Positions 8,183-16,011 of a DNA stretch of 64,000 bases are shown here, piece after piece. Position 1 is the stretch's first letter, and every line of letters begins with the position of its first letter. This DNA is from Candidatus Saccharibacteria bacterium UBA3218 (lineage in GTDB: Bacteria > Patescibacteriota > Saccharimonadia > Saccharimonadales > Saccharimonadaceae): positions 68,421-132,420 of the forward strand of contig DEWE01000009.1 in assembly GCA_002363125.1 (NCBI GenBank), given 5' to 3'. The notes under the pieces were generated by a model. That model was not told the origin of the DNA. It did no database searches and saw only the letters and a program-made list of their open reading frames with translations. The translations under genes were made by a program, and so were the position numbers.

Positions 8183-9171
8183 TTTAAGCTCCAGTTGTTT
8201 GCTCCGAGTGAGCGAATGATAGATTTAACCTCAAGCATAGTGATGGTTTCGTTAAAAATCTCTGGTGGAAGATGAGTTTTTGTCATGATGTCTTCGCCAG
8301 AGCGAATGCCTTCTCCAAGGGCTTGGAGGATTTTGGTCTCCACGTCGTTGTCGCCAAATAATTTGGCTTGCTTTAAGTTTTTACGTTTTTTAAGGTATTC
8401 TTCCGGAAAAAGTAGCTCCAAAACATCTCTGGGCTCCGTATAGGGAATTGCACCTTGTTTGATAAGCTTGTTGCACCCCTGAGAGTACGGATTCGTGATA
8501 TTGCCAGGTACAGCAAAAACGTCTTTGCCCTGATTGATGGCGTGGGTAGCCGTGTTGAGGGAACCAGATTTCTCGGCCGCCTCTACTATTATAACTATAT
8601 CTGAGAGTCCAGAGATTAGGCGATTTCGCTCGAGAAAGCTAACTTTGGGTAAAACACTATCCCCCGGAGCATATTCACTAATTATGGCTCCGTTTTTCTC
8701 AATAATCTCTTCAGCAAGGGGCTTATGTGCTCTAGGATAAATTTGATCTATTGGGGTGCCAAGAATTGCCACGGTCGTACCGCCAGCGTCAAGACAACCC
8801 CTATGGGCGATTGAATCAATGCCAAAGGCAAGCCCAGAAACTACTACTGCGCCACGTTTACCTAACTCATAGGCCAGTCTATAGGCTATTTCTTCGCCAT
8901 ACTTGGTATTGTGGCGACTGCCGACAATAGCAACAGTTTTTGGGCGTTCTGTCTTAGAGTTTGTTCGGTTTTTTGCGCTTGATTTTTGTGGATTTTGGTG
9001 TTGTTTTAGGTTGTTTTTGTCATTTGTTTTTGACATATTTTCTGGTATTTTTCCATAAAAATACAATGTTTTAGGCTTAAGCACAATATGCTCTAACACC
9101 TCTGTAAAATCGTGCTCTAGAGGTGAAATTTGGTTGATTTTTGTAGAAAAGTGTGAAAAAAGTGTTGACAT
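8179..9171 (-). CDS. dprA: DNA-processing protein DprA
   Basis: DprA loads RecA on incoming single-stranded DNA during natural transformation. The Rossmann-like core shows IVGSRHNTKYG, VSGLAFGIDSIAHRG, VAILGTPIDQIYPRAH, SEYAPGD, FLERNRLISGLSD, EAAEKSGSLNTATHA and DVFAVPGNITNPYSQGCN. A short degenerate N-terminal segment (ISPLEHDFTEVL) precedes it, then a Lys/Asn/Gln-rich linker (~residues 48-75) not normal for the family. ATG 9171 (MSTLFSHF) was chosen because AAGGA lies 5 nt upstream; an earlier in-frame ATG at 9231 lacks such a site and would run across the promoter region. A C-terminal winged-helix-like tail is present. Fits the DNA uptake described for Saccharibacteria. Confidence 0.93.
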   Translation of the reverse strand: MSTLFSHFSTKINQISPLEHDFTEVLEHIVLKPKTLYFYGKIPENMSKTNDKNNLKQHQNPQKSSAKNRTNSKTERPKTVAIVGSRHNTKYGEEIAYRLAYELGKRGAVVVSGLAFGIDSIAHRGCLDAGGTTVAILGTPIDQIYPRAHKPLAEEIIEKNGAIISEYAPGDSVLPKVSFLERNRLISGLSDIVIIVEAAEKSGSLNTATHAINQGKDVFAVPGNITNPYSQGCNKLIKQGAIPYTEPRDVLELLFPEEYLKKRKNLKQAKLFGDNDVETKILQALGEGIRSGEDIMTKTHLPPEIFNETITMLEVKSIIRSLGANNWSLN

Positions 9172-9193
9172 ATTTTTCCTTGTGTGATATAAT
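9165..9193 (+). promoter_or_regulatory. Consensus promoter TTGACA-17-TATAAT
   Basis: A perfect -35 (9165-9170) and perfect -10 (9188-9193) are separated by 17 bp. It overlaps the dprA start region on the other strand and points into a gene-free stretch ending in a terminator, so it should drive a non-coding RNA. Confidence 0.85.
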
Positions 9194-9287
9194 GATAGCA
9201 GTTGGGTCACAAAAAGTGCCCCACACCGCACCTAAATAAGTTATAATTTCGCTATACTGCTTCCAGTGTAGCAGAAATTGCGTGCTT

Positions 9288-9307
9288 TTGAAACCCTTTC
9301 GGCTTTT
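9288..9307. repeat. 20-bp direct repeat, copy 1 (partner at 10014-10033)
   Basis: TTGAAACCCTTTCGGCTTTT here and TTGAAACCTTTTCGGCTTTT at 10014-10033 differ at one base. They bracket the ncRNA end and the membrane gene between them. Confidence 0.8.
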
Positions 9308-9469
9308 GAATTTCTTCATGGTTCACAAGTTTATAAGTATTACCTCCACTTAGAAAGGACTCATTCGAAGGCATAGCAATCCCTCTAACCGGCGGGCCCC
9401 AATTGTGTGAGGTGGGTTACGCTCCGGGGTTCACCCGGTATAGTAGTGAAGCGTTAGAGGGCCAAAATA

Positions 9470-9506
9470 GCCTCAGGTGATGCCCACCCTTACCTGAGGC
9501 TTTTTT
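9470..9506 (+). terminator. Intrinsic terminator of the 9.2 kb ncRNA
   Basis: GCCTCAGGT (9470-9478) pairs with ACCTGAGGC (9492-9500), followed by six T. Confidence 0.9.
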
Positions 9507-9516
9507 GATGTGAAAA
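9498..9516. repeat. 19-bp direct repeat, copy 1 (partner at 10027-10045)
   Basis: GGCTTTTTTGATGTGAAAA here and GGCTTTTTTGACGTGAAAA at 10027-10045 differ at one base. They flank the small membrane-protein gene; the second copy runs on directly from the other repeat's second copy. Confidence 0.8.
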
Positions 9517-9521
9517 TCTTT

Positions 9522-9956
9522 TTAAAAAATATAAATGAAGCACAAAATCGCCAACGCCAATATTAGCATTACGGCGCTTAGCACCTTAGCAACATATACC
9601 ATGGTTTTGGTCGATGAGTTGGCGATAGATTTGTATTCTTTAGCCTTGCGCCAACTCTTAAGCATCAATGAAAAGGAGCCTACGGCTACTGCTGATGGTA
9701 TGATTAAAAGTATCAATAAATACATAATTTCCCAGCCAGACCAGGCCCCTTCGCACATTTTTTCTATGCAGTCATTTAGACTTTTATCGTTTAGCAAGAA
9801 CAATTCTAGCGTCATCAAAAAGATAGAGAAAGATGAGGCAAATATAGAAATAAATGAAGAGATACGGATGTTTATGTCTAACTTTTCCTGGATCTCTTTT
9901 TTATGCCATGTAGTTCTTGTTTTGCCTGTCTTTTTAGTATTTTTTCTTTCCTTCAT
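9522..9956 (-). CDS. Small integral membrane protein, function unknown
   Basis: 144 residues: a Lys/Thr-rich cytosolic N-terminus (~30 residues) then three hydrophobic segments (about 33-53 FISIFASSFSIFLMTLELFL, 75-97 with MYLLILLIIPSAVAVGSFSL, and 122-143 at the C-terminus). No family recognised. The minus-strand reading was preferred over the overlapping plus-strand frame because its hydrophobic and charged blocks alternate as in a real membrane protein and it converges cleanly on the ncRNA terminator. Direct repeats flank it, suggesting it may have been acquired or duplicated with them. Confidence 0.6.
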   Translation of the reverse strand: MKERKNTKKTGKTRTTWHKKEIQEKLDINIRISSFISIFASSFSIFLMTLELFLLNDKSLNDCIEKMCEGAWSGWEIMYLLILLIIPSAVAVGSFSLMLKSWRKAKEYKSIANSSTKTMVYVAKVLSAVMLILALAILCFIYIF

Positions 9957-10013
9957 AAAATATATTAACTTAACTAGTTTTATTATTAGTAGTATAGCAG
10001 AAGCTATATATTC

Positions 10014-10045
10014 TTGAAACCTTTTCGGCTTTTTTGACGTGAAAA
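10014..10045. repeat. Second copies of the 20-bp and 19-bp direct repeats, fused
   Basis: Positions 10014-10033 repeat 9288-9307 and 10027-10045 repeat 9498-9516, overlapping over GGCTTTT. The T-run after GGC could also help terminate plus-strand transcripts. Confidence 0.7.
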
Positions 10046-10070
10046 AAATAACCTATTATTATGTTTATGG

Positions 10071-10076
10071 TAAAAT
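10071..10076 (+). promoter_or_regulatory. Leaderless -10 box (TAAAAT, 6 nt before ATG 10083)
   Basis: TATGG precedes TAAAAT; the gap to the ATG is exactly 6 nt and there is no Shine-Dalgarno site. Confidence 0.55.
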
Positions 10077-10082
10077 GATTAT

Positions 10083-10595
10083 ATGGGTAAGGAAATGCTT
10101 GAATACAATCAAAATCTAATGGATCAAGCTAAGCAGATGATTTCTGGCGGAAAATATAAGAAAAAAACAACTAATCCTAAACCTAAGAGGAAAACTCCCG
10201 CAAAAGTTCAAATAAGGCAGAAATCTAAGCTATCTAAGCGAGCAGATTTTTTAATAACTTTAAGTGTAATAATAGTAATGGCACATATTTTCTTGGGGTA
10301 TTTGACTTATGAAACGGTTAAAACCCCGTCTGCCAATGGCCATGGTGGTTTTGCCGAGTTTCTAGCTTTTATCGTTGTGCCTATATTATTTTTGGCTTGG
10401 ATTATAGAATCCTTCACTTTTATTACTTTCCTGTTGCTTTGCCGTAAGCAGGGAAAAAGCCCGAAAACAGCTCTAAGGGTTGAGGCAAAAAATGAGAGAA
10501 AAGCCGCGGATATAGCCGTACTTATATCTTTTGTGTCGACAGTTGCATTTTGGGTTTTTTGGTGGATAGCACTAAATATAGCGTCGGCTAAATAG
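10083..10595 (+). CDS. Small integral membrane protein, function unknown
   Basis: 170 residues. A hydrophilic, Lys-rich N-terminal third (KYKKKTTNPKPKRKTP) is followed by three hydrophobic segments (about 58-78 FLITLSVIIVMAHIFLGYLT, 90-125 broad, 142-165 IAVLISFVSTVAFWVFWWIA). No family recognised. The layout (basic tail, three helices, similar size) resembles the neighbour at 9522-9956, though sequence similarity is not obvious. Likely leaderless. It ends 33 nt before topA, which has its own promoter. Confidence 0.65.
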   Translation: MGKEMLEYNQNLMDQAKQMISGGKYKKKTTNPKPKRKTPAKVQIRQKSKLSKRADFLITLSVIIVMAHIFLGYLTYETVKTPSANGHGGFAEFLAFIVVPILFLAWIIESFTFITFLLLCRKQGKSPKTALRVEAKNERKAADIAVLISFVSTVAFWVFWWIALNIASAK

Positions 10596-10616
10596 CTTTG
10601 TGCTTGCATGATATGA

Positions 10617-10622
10617 TATTAT
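10617..10622 (+). promoter_or_regulatory. Leaderless -10 box of topA (TATTAT, 6 nt before ATG)
   Basis: TATTAT at 10617-10622 is exactly 6 nt before ATG 10629 and is preceded by GCATGATATGA. Confidence 0.6.
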
Positions 10623-10628
10623 AGTATT

Positions 10629-12908
10629 ATGTCAAAAAACTTGGTGATAGTAGAGAGCCCGGCAAAAGCGCATACGATTGAAAAGTATCTTGGGTCAGAT
10701 TTTAAAGTGCTCGCAAGTGTAGGGCACATTCGCAAGGATACAAAAGTAGATAAAAGTACTTTTGATGTGACTTACGAGATAGATCCTGGACACAAGTCTA
10801 TTATTTCTGAGCTTAAAAAAGAGGTAAAATCGGCGAACAAGATTTGGTTAGCAACGGATGAGGACCGTGAAGGGGAGTCAATTTCTTGGCACTTATGCGA
10901 GGTGTTAAATTTACCAAAAAATACTGCAAGAATTACTTTTCATGAGATCACCAAGCCAGCACTAGAAAATGCCATCAAAAATCCACGTACAGTAGATATG
11001 GATATGGTAGCAAGCCAGCAGGCACGGCAAACTTTGGATATGCTAGTGGGCTATGACTTGTCTGATATAGTACGCAAAAAAGTACCTGGGGCAATCTCGG
11101 CAGGGCGCGTGCAAAGTCCGGCACTACGCTTGGTAGTGGAACGCGAAAAAGAAATTGAGAAGTTTGAGAGCAAGTTTAATTTCAAAATTACTGGTGAGTT
11201 TTCTAAATCTTCTGACGTTTTTTCTGCTAGTTTTGATGGTAAGGCACCAGAAAATGAAGAAGCTGCCTGTGAACTTCTGGGAAAATTATCGAAGGCTGAA
11301 TTTAAAATTGAAGATATAGAAGAGGCTGAGGGAACCAAGACTAATCCTACTCCATTTACGACTGCAGCCTTGCAAATCGAAGCCAATAGTAAACTTGGAT
11401 TCTCTTCGCGCACCACTATGAGTGCTGCGCAAGGATTATACCAGGCCGGCCTCATTACTTATCACCGAACAGATTCGCTAAATTTATCTAGCCAAGCTAT
11501 CGGCGCAATTTCTGGATATATTAAAGATAATTTTGGCGAAAAATATCTCAAAGTACGTTCGTTTAAGACTAAGGATGCCAGCGCACAAGAAGCCCATGAA
11601 GCGATTCGCCCAACCAACATCGCGAATTTAAATGCTGGCAAAAATGATTACGAAAAGAAATTATATAAATTAATCTGGGCGCGTACCATGGCTACCCAGA
11701 TGGCCAATGCGAAAGTCGCAAAGACTACTATCAAAATTAGCAATGATTTTGTTGCCAAGGGCGAGGTAATTGTATTTGATGGATTTTTGAAAGTTTATGG
11801 CAACGCTAAGGATTCAGAACTACCAAAAGTGAAAAAAGGTGACAAGCTAGATTGCTTGAAGATTGTTGCTCGGCAAACTTTTGCTAAACCACCAGCAAGA
11901 TACACCGAAGGTTCGCTTGTAAAAAAGCTCGAGGAGCTGGGGATTGGGCGCCCTTCTACATACGCCTCTATCATGACCGCTATTCAGGCACGCGGATATG
12001 TAGTAAAAGGTGAAAGTGAAGGCGAAGAACGTGAAGTAGTAGAGATCGTAGCTGAAAAAGGCAAAATCTCTTCAACAAAGATAAAAGAGAAATTTGGCGC
12101 GAATAAGGGAAAATTGGTACCTACGCCTATTGGCGAGCTGGTGTCTGGATTTTTGACCGATAATTTCAAAAATATCGTGGATTATAAATTTACTGCGAAT
12201 ATTGAAAAGGATCTTGATTTAGTAGCGGACGCCAAACTGGAACGCGTAAAAATGCTGAAAGATTTTTATGGACCATTCCACGATACGGTGCTTGTCGCAA
12301 ACGGAGTAGAGCGCTACAATAACGCGCGTTTGCTCGGCCATCACCCAGAAACTGGGCAGCCGATTTATGCTAAAGTTGGCAAAAATGGTGGATTTATCCA
12401 ACTCGGAGACAACGAAAAGGAAGCTGGCGAGAAGCCACGTTTTGCGCCTTTGCCAAAAAGAAAATCCGTGAAGACTGTGAATTTGGATCAGGCCTTAAAA
12501 CAATTAGATTTACCGGCTTTGCCACGTGTACTTGGCAAAGCTCCGGACGGGGAAGAATTAATTGCTAATAGTGGGCCATTTGGACCATATCTAAAAGGTG
12601 GTAAATATAATATTCCGATGAAAGATTTTGATCCTTACACCGTGACGCTTGATGAGGCTCTGCCTTTGTATCAAGCAAAAGTTGATTCTATTATTGCCGA
12701 CTGGGGCGAAATCATGATTATAAATGGAGCTTACGGGCCCTATATAAAAGGGCCAGGGCGCCGTAATAATGTAAAAGTTCCAAAAGAGATTGATCCAAAA
12801 ACTATCACCAAAAAGCAAGCAGAAGATATGCTCGCAAACAAGCCAAAAACCGCTAGGCGTGGTACGAGAGGCGGAGCGAAAAAGAAAACCGCTAAGAAAA
12901 AGAAATGA
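10629..12908 (+). CDS. topA: DNA topoisomerase I
   Basis: Type IA topoisomerase that relaxes negative supercoils by single-strand passage. The TOPRIM domain opens the protein (VIVESPAKAHTIEKYLG; acidic triad region LATDEDREGESISWHL near 75-90). The catalytic Tyr278 lies in LITYHRTDS. The GRPSTYASI motif is near 440. At 759 residues it has C-terminal topoisomerase repeats (GHHPETGQPIYAKVGKNGGF; NSGPFGPYLKGG; INGAYGPYIKG) in place of the Cys4 zinc fingers of E. coli, and ends in a Lys-rich DNA-binding tail (AKKKTAKKKK). Monocistronic and probably leaderless. Confidence 0.97.
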   Translation: MSKNLVIVESPAKAHTIEKYLGSDFKVLASVGHIRKDTKVDKSTFDVTYEIDPGHKSIISELKKEVKSANKIWLATDEDREGESISWHLCEVLNLPKNTARITFHEITKPALENAIKNPRTVDMDMVASQQARQTLDMLVGYDLSDIVRKKVPGAISAGRVQSPALRLVVEREKEIEKFESKFNFKITGEFSKSSDVFSASFDGKAPENEEAACELLGKLSKAEFKIEDIEEAEGTKTNPTPFTTAALQIEANSKLGFSSRTTMSAAQGLYQAGLITYHRTDSLNLSSQAIGAISGYIKDNFGEKYLKVRSFKTKDASAQEAHEAIRPTNIANLNAGKNDYEKKLYKLIWARTMATQMANAKVAKTTIKISNDFVAKGEVIVFDGFLKVYGNAKDSELPKVKKGDKLDCLKIVARQTFAKPPARYTEGSLVKKLEELGIGRPSTYASIMTAIQARGYVVKGESEGEEREVVEIVAEKGKISSTKIKEKFGANKGKLVPTPIGELVSGFLTDNFKNIVDYKFTANIEKDLDLVADAKLERVKMLKDFYGPFHDTVLVANGVERYNNARLLGHHPETGQPIYAKVGKNGGFIQLGDNEKEAGEKPRFAPLPKRKSVKTVNLDQALKQLDLPALPRVLGKAPDGEELIANSGPFGPYLKGGKYNIPMKDFDPYTVTLDEALPLYQAKVDSIIADWGEIMIINGAYGPYIKGPGRRNNVKVPKEIDPKTITKKQAEDMLANKPKTARRGTRGGAKKKTAKKKK

Positions 12909-12942
12909 TTTATTGATTAAAAATAAAAATGTTCTTCTAGAG

Positions 12943-12971
12943 TTTACTTTTTTGATAAACTATGTTATAAT
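12943..12971 (+). promoter_or_regulatory. Promoter TTTACT-17-TATAAT
   Basis: The -35 is at 12943-12948 and the -10 at 12966-12971. It drives the small gene at 13022 through a leader of about 45 nt. Confidence 0.7.
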
Positions 12972-13021
12972 TAAGGGTGGAGGCTGTCAGCTTTCGTATC
13001 TTATTATTGGAGGTTTTAGTT

Positions 13022-13285
13022 ATGTCAAAACAGTGGGATCCTTCTGACCCTAGCACGCATTGGGACATTGAACGCCAGCTGCGCGCAATGCTTAATGGCA
13101 CAAAGGTACGTTACTATAATGGCGTATTCGAAGGAAGCGTTGAAGATGTATATGTTCATTCGGATGGAACTGCAGACGTGAACATGTTCGGACGTGACAA
13201 TAATGATCCTAGTGGACATTATCATTTTCATCTCAGGCTTTACCCTGATGGAACGTTCCATATCGAGAATTGCCACAGAAAGTAA
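13022..13285 (+). CDS. Small cytosolic orphan protein (87 aa)
   Basis: Begins MSKQWDPSDPSTHWDIERQ. The start is fixed by GGAGG at 13009-13013; an upstream in-frame ATG at 12977 lacks a ribosome site. The protein is polar and rich in Asp, His and Asn, with alternating hydrophobic residues that suggest a small beta-rich fold (VRYYNGVFEGSVEDVYVHSDG; HYHFHLRLYPDGTFHIENC). No signal peptide, membrane helix or known family. It has its own promoter and terminator, so it is an independent unit. Confidence 0.75.
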   Translation: MSKQWDPSDPSTHWDIERQLRAMLNGTKVRYYNGVFEGSVEDVYVHSDGTADVNMFGRDNNDPSGHYHFHLRLYPDGTFHIENCHRK

Positions 13286-13294
13286 CAAAATACC

Positions 13295-13332
13295 AGCCCC
13301 CTTTGCCCTCGCTTTAAGCGGGGGCTCTTTTT
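13295..13332 (+). terminator. Intrinsic terminator
   Basis: AGCCCCC (13295-13301) pairs with GGGGGCT (13320-13326), followed by CTTTTT. Confidence 0.85.
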
Positions 13333-13404
13333 AGCTTTGATGTATAATTTATTGACAAATACGTAGGTTGGTTTCGAATTTAAAGATCGGAATCTTTAGT
13401 CTTA

Positions 13405-14754
<1,350 letters not shown>

Positions 14755-14757
14755 CTA

Positions 14758-14763
14758 ATTATG
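14758..14763 (-). promoter_or_regulatory. Leaderless -10 box of obgE (CATAAT, 6 nt before ATG)
   Basis: CATAAT on the minus strand ends exactly 6 nt before ATG 14751. Confidence 0.5.
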
Positions 14764-14789
14764 TCATACTTATGGCAAAAAATCAATGG

Positions 14790-14818
14790 TTGACAGCAAA
14801 AAAGTTATGCTTTATTAT
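14790..14818 (+). promoter_or_regulatory. Promoter TTGACA-17-TATTAT
   Basis: A perfect -35 (14790-14795) and TATTAT (14813-14818) with a 17-bp spacer point into a gene-free stretch. Confidence 0.85.
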
Positions 14819-14824
14819 AAAAAT

Positions 14825-14976
14825 AAGCTGATACGCTTCACAGGGGTTCCACTGATTACTTAGTGGAGTGTGGAGACTTACATTAAAAACAAAAACAGCG
14901 GATTAAAACAAACCAATGTGCCCCAGGGTGGGCGCGCATCAGCGCGGGAGAGACGACTTCAAGTCGTCTCTTTTTG
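14825..14976 (+). ncRNA. Structured non-coding RNA of unknown family, about 150 nt
   Basis: Lies between a strong promoter and an intrinsic terminator with no convincing ORF. Visible pairings: GCTGATACGC near the 5' end with GCGCATCAGC near 14935-14945 (one mismatch) closing the molecule; TCCACT...AGTGGA hairpin at about 14848-14867; ACATT with AATGT enclosing an A-rich loop (14880-14920). It ends about 45 nt before trmD, which has its own leaderless promoter, so it is not obviously a trmD leader. No RNA family recognised. Confidence 0.6.
14949..14976 (+). terminator. Intrinsic terminator of the 14.8 kb ncRNA
   Basis: GAGACGACT pairs with AGTCGTCTC (14950-14970), followed by TTTTTG. Confidence 0.92.
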
Positions 14977-15008
14977 TTTCCCCTGGTGAATTAACAGGGG
15001 AAATGTGG

Positions 15009-15014
15009 TATAAT
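15009..15014 (+). promoter_or_regulatory. Leaderless -10 box of trmD (TATAAT, 6 nt before ATG)
   Basis: TGTGG then TATAAT, with AAGAAC as the 6-nt gap to ATG 15021. Confidence 0.7.
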
Positions 15015-15020
15015 AAGAAC

Positions 15021-15797
15021 ATGATTAAATTCACAATTATCACTTTGTTTAAGGAAGCTCTGGAGCCATATCTCAAAACCTCCATGATGTGGAAGGCTAC
15101 AGAAAAAGGTTTAGCGGAGTTTGATTTTGTGGATTTACGTGAATTTGGCTTAGGACCACATAAGTCCGTAGATGATACGCCGTACGGGGGCGGGGACGGG
15201 ATGTTGCTCCGATGCGAGCCAGTTTTTGCTGCAATTGAGTCTGTAAAAGCTAAAGATCCAGATGCGAAAGTTATTTTACCTACCCCTGTAGGTAAAATCT
15301 GGAATCAAGAAATGGCTAGAGAGTTTGCGTTTTACTCGGGGCCGCGTCCGTCCGGCCCGTTTGCCTCCGGCAATTCGCTTCCCAAGGGGCGAGCGCCACG
15401 GGTGGACGACGTTATCTCTCGCGCTGCCGCGATCCGAAATAACCCGAGTCAAAATGCAAACTCTCACTACATCATCTTGTGTCCTCACTACGAGGGATAT
15501 GACGAGAGAATTTTGTCGATTGTAGATTATAAAATTTCGCTTGGAAAATATGTTTTAACAGGTGGGGAATTACCCGCGCTTATTATTATCGATTCCGTTG
15601 TACGGCTAATACCTGGAGTGCTTGGTGGAGAAACTTCTGCCGAGATCGAGAGCTTTTCTGAAGGTGACAACCTAGAATATCCTCAATATACCAAACCTTA
15701 CGATTTTCGTGGGATGACGGTGCCAGATATTCTGCTCTCCGGCAATCACGGTGAAATAGCAAAGTGGCGCAAGGACCATAGTGGCAAAGCGTTGTGA
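15021..15797 (+). CDS. trmD: tRNA (guanine37-N1)-methyltransferase with in-frame palindromic insert
   Basis: SPOUT-class enzyme that makes m1G37 in tRNAs to prevent frameshifting. Family blocks: TLFKEALEPYLKTSM, DLREFGLGPHKSVDDTPYGGGDGM, PTPVGKIWNQEMAREFA, HYEGYDERI, SLGKYVLTGGELPALIIID and PGVLGG form the trefoil-knot SAM site and the catalytic Asp region. ATG 15021 was chosen because the -10 box lies just upstream; the frame is open further upstream but runs through the ncRNA terminator. Residues ~100-148 come from a family A palindromic element inserted just before the conserved HYEGYDER block. Length 258 versus about 240. Confidence 0.96.
   Translation: MIKFTIITLFKEALEPYLKTSMMWKATEKGLAEFDFVDLREFGLGPHKSVDDTPYGGGDGMLLRCEPVFAAIESVKAKDPDAKVILPTPVGKIWNQEMAREFAFYSGPRPSGPFASGNSLPKGRAPRVDDVISRAAAIRNNPSQNANSHYIILCPHYEGYDERILSIVDYKISLGKYVLTGGELPALIIIDSVVRLIPGVLGGETSAEIESFSEGDNLEYPQYTKPYDFRGMTVPDILLSGNHGEIAKWRKDHSGKAL
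15319..15465. repeat. In-frame palindromic element, family A (trmD copy)
   Basis: The core (15338-15444) is about 93% identical to the uvrC core by eye over roughly 107 bp and is read in the same frame (GPRPSGPFASGNS). Locus-specific arms: GAGAGTTTGCGTTTTACTCGGG (15319-15340) pairs with CCCGAGTCAAAATGCAAACTCTC (15443-15465) with one mismatch and one bulge. Removing the element would leave GAGAGTTTGC joined to AAACTCTC, itself a perfect palindrome. Confidence 0.93.
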
Positions 15798-15803
15798 TAT
15801 AAT
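15798..15803 (+). promoter_or_regulatory. -10 box before the His-rich small gene and recG
   Basis: TGTGATATAAT follows the trmD stop codon directly; the leader is short and carries AAGGAGG at 15819-15825. Confidence 0.65.
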
Positions 15804-15829
15804 AAAAATAGTAATTATAAGGAGGCGAA

Positions 15830-16009
15830 ATGTTCGATAATAACGATGATGCTAATAAGCACGGAATGATCGATCATAATGACATTCATAAAAATCTGAT
15901 GAATCACCCAGATACAAAACACGAAGATATTCATGATCATGACAAAATACATGAAGCGATGCACCTTGGAAGTGACAATATAAGCAATCCAATGAACCCA
16001 CATATTTAA
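15830..16009 (+). CDS. His/Asp-rich small protein (59 aa)
   Basis: A micro-gene with a very strong ribosome site (AAGGAGG, 4 nt before ATG), running to TAA at 16007-16009, only 2 nt before recG. Ten of 59 residues are His and many others are Asp or Asn, with spaced repeats such as HEDIHDHDKIHEAMH. There is no Cys, signal peptide or membrane helix. The composition suggests metal binding (Zn, Ni or Cu buffering), but this is inference. It appears to lead the recG-rsmD operon. No family recognised. Confidence 0.75.
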   Translation: MFDNNDDANKHGMIDHNDIHKNLMNHPDTKHEDIHDHDKIHEAMHLGSDNISNPMNPHI

Positions 16010-16011
16010 AT

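Larger units (their letters stand above)
9200..9506 (+). ncRNA. Structured non-coding RNA of unknown family, about 305 nt
   Basis: No gene lies between dprA and the convergent membrane gene, but the strand has a perfect promoter at one end and an intrinsic terminator at the other. Visible helices: a near-continuous 15-bp hairpin at 9245-9279 with a CTTC tetraloop (CTATACTG against CAGTGTAG), a long-range pairing CCCTCTAAC (about 9382) with GTTAGAGGG (about 9453), and the terminator stem. I looked for RNase P, tmRNA, SRP and 6S signature sequences and recognised none. It could still be a divergent member of one of those. Confidence 0.6.

Noticed and set aside
9400..9450. T-box-like string AGGTGGGTTACGC in the 9.2 kb ncRNA
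   Set aside because: It only loosely resembles AGGGTGGNACCGCG and there is no downstream synthetase or amino-acid gene on that strand.
9535..10017. Plus-strand ORF overlapping the small membrane gene
   Set aside because: It mirrors the minus-strand gene; the minus frame has a cleaner charge and hydrophobic pattern and a sensible convergent layout.
13333..13404. TTGACA-like box and weak hairpin between the 13.0 kb gene and obgE
   Set aside because: No matching -10 at the right distance and no transcript unit to serve; the hairpin TAAAGAT/ATCTTTA lacks a T run.
14916..15020. Longer N-terminus for trmD
   Set aside because: The extension runs through the ncRNA terminator and upstream of the trmD promoter; family homology begins at MIKFTIITLF.
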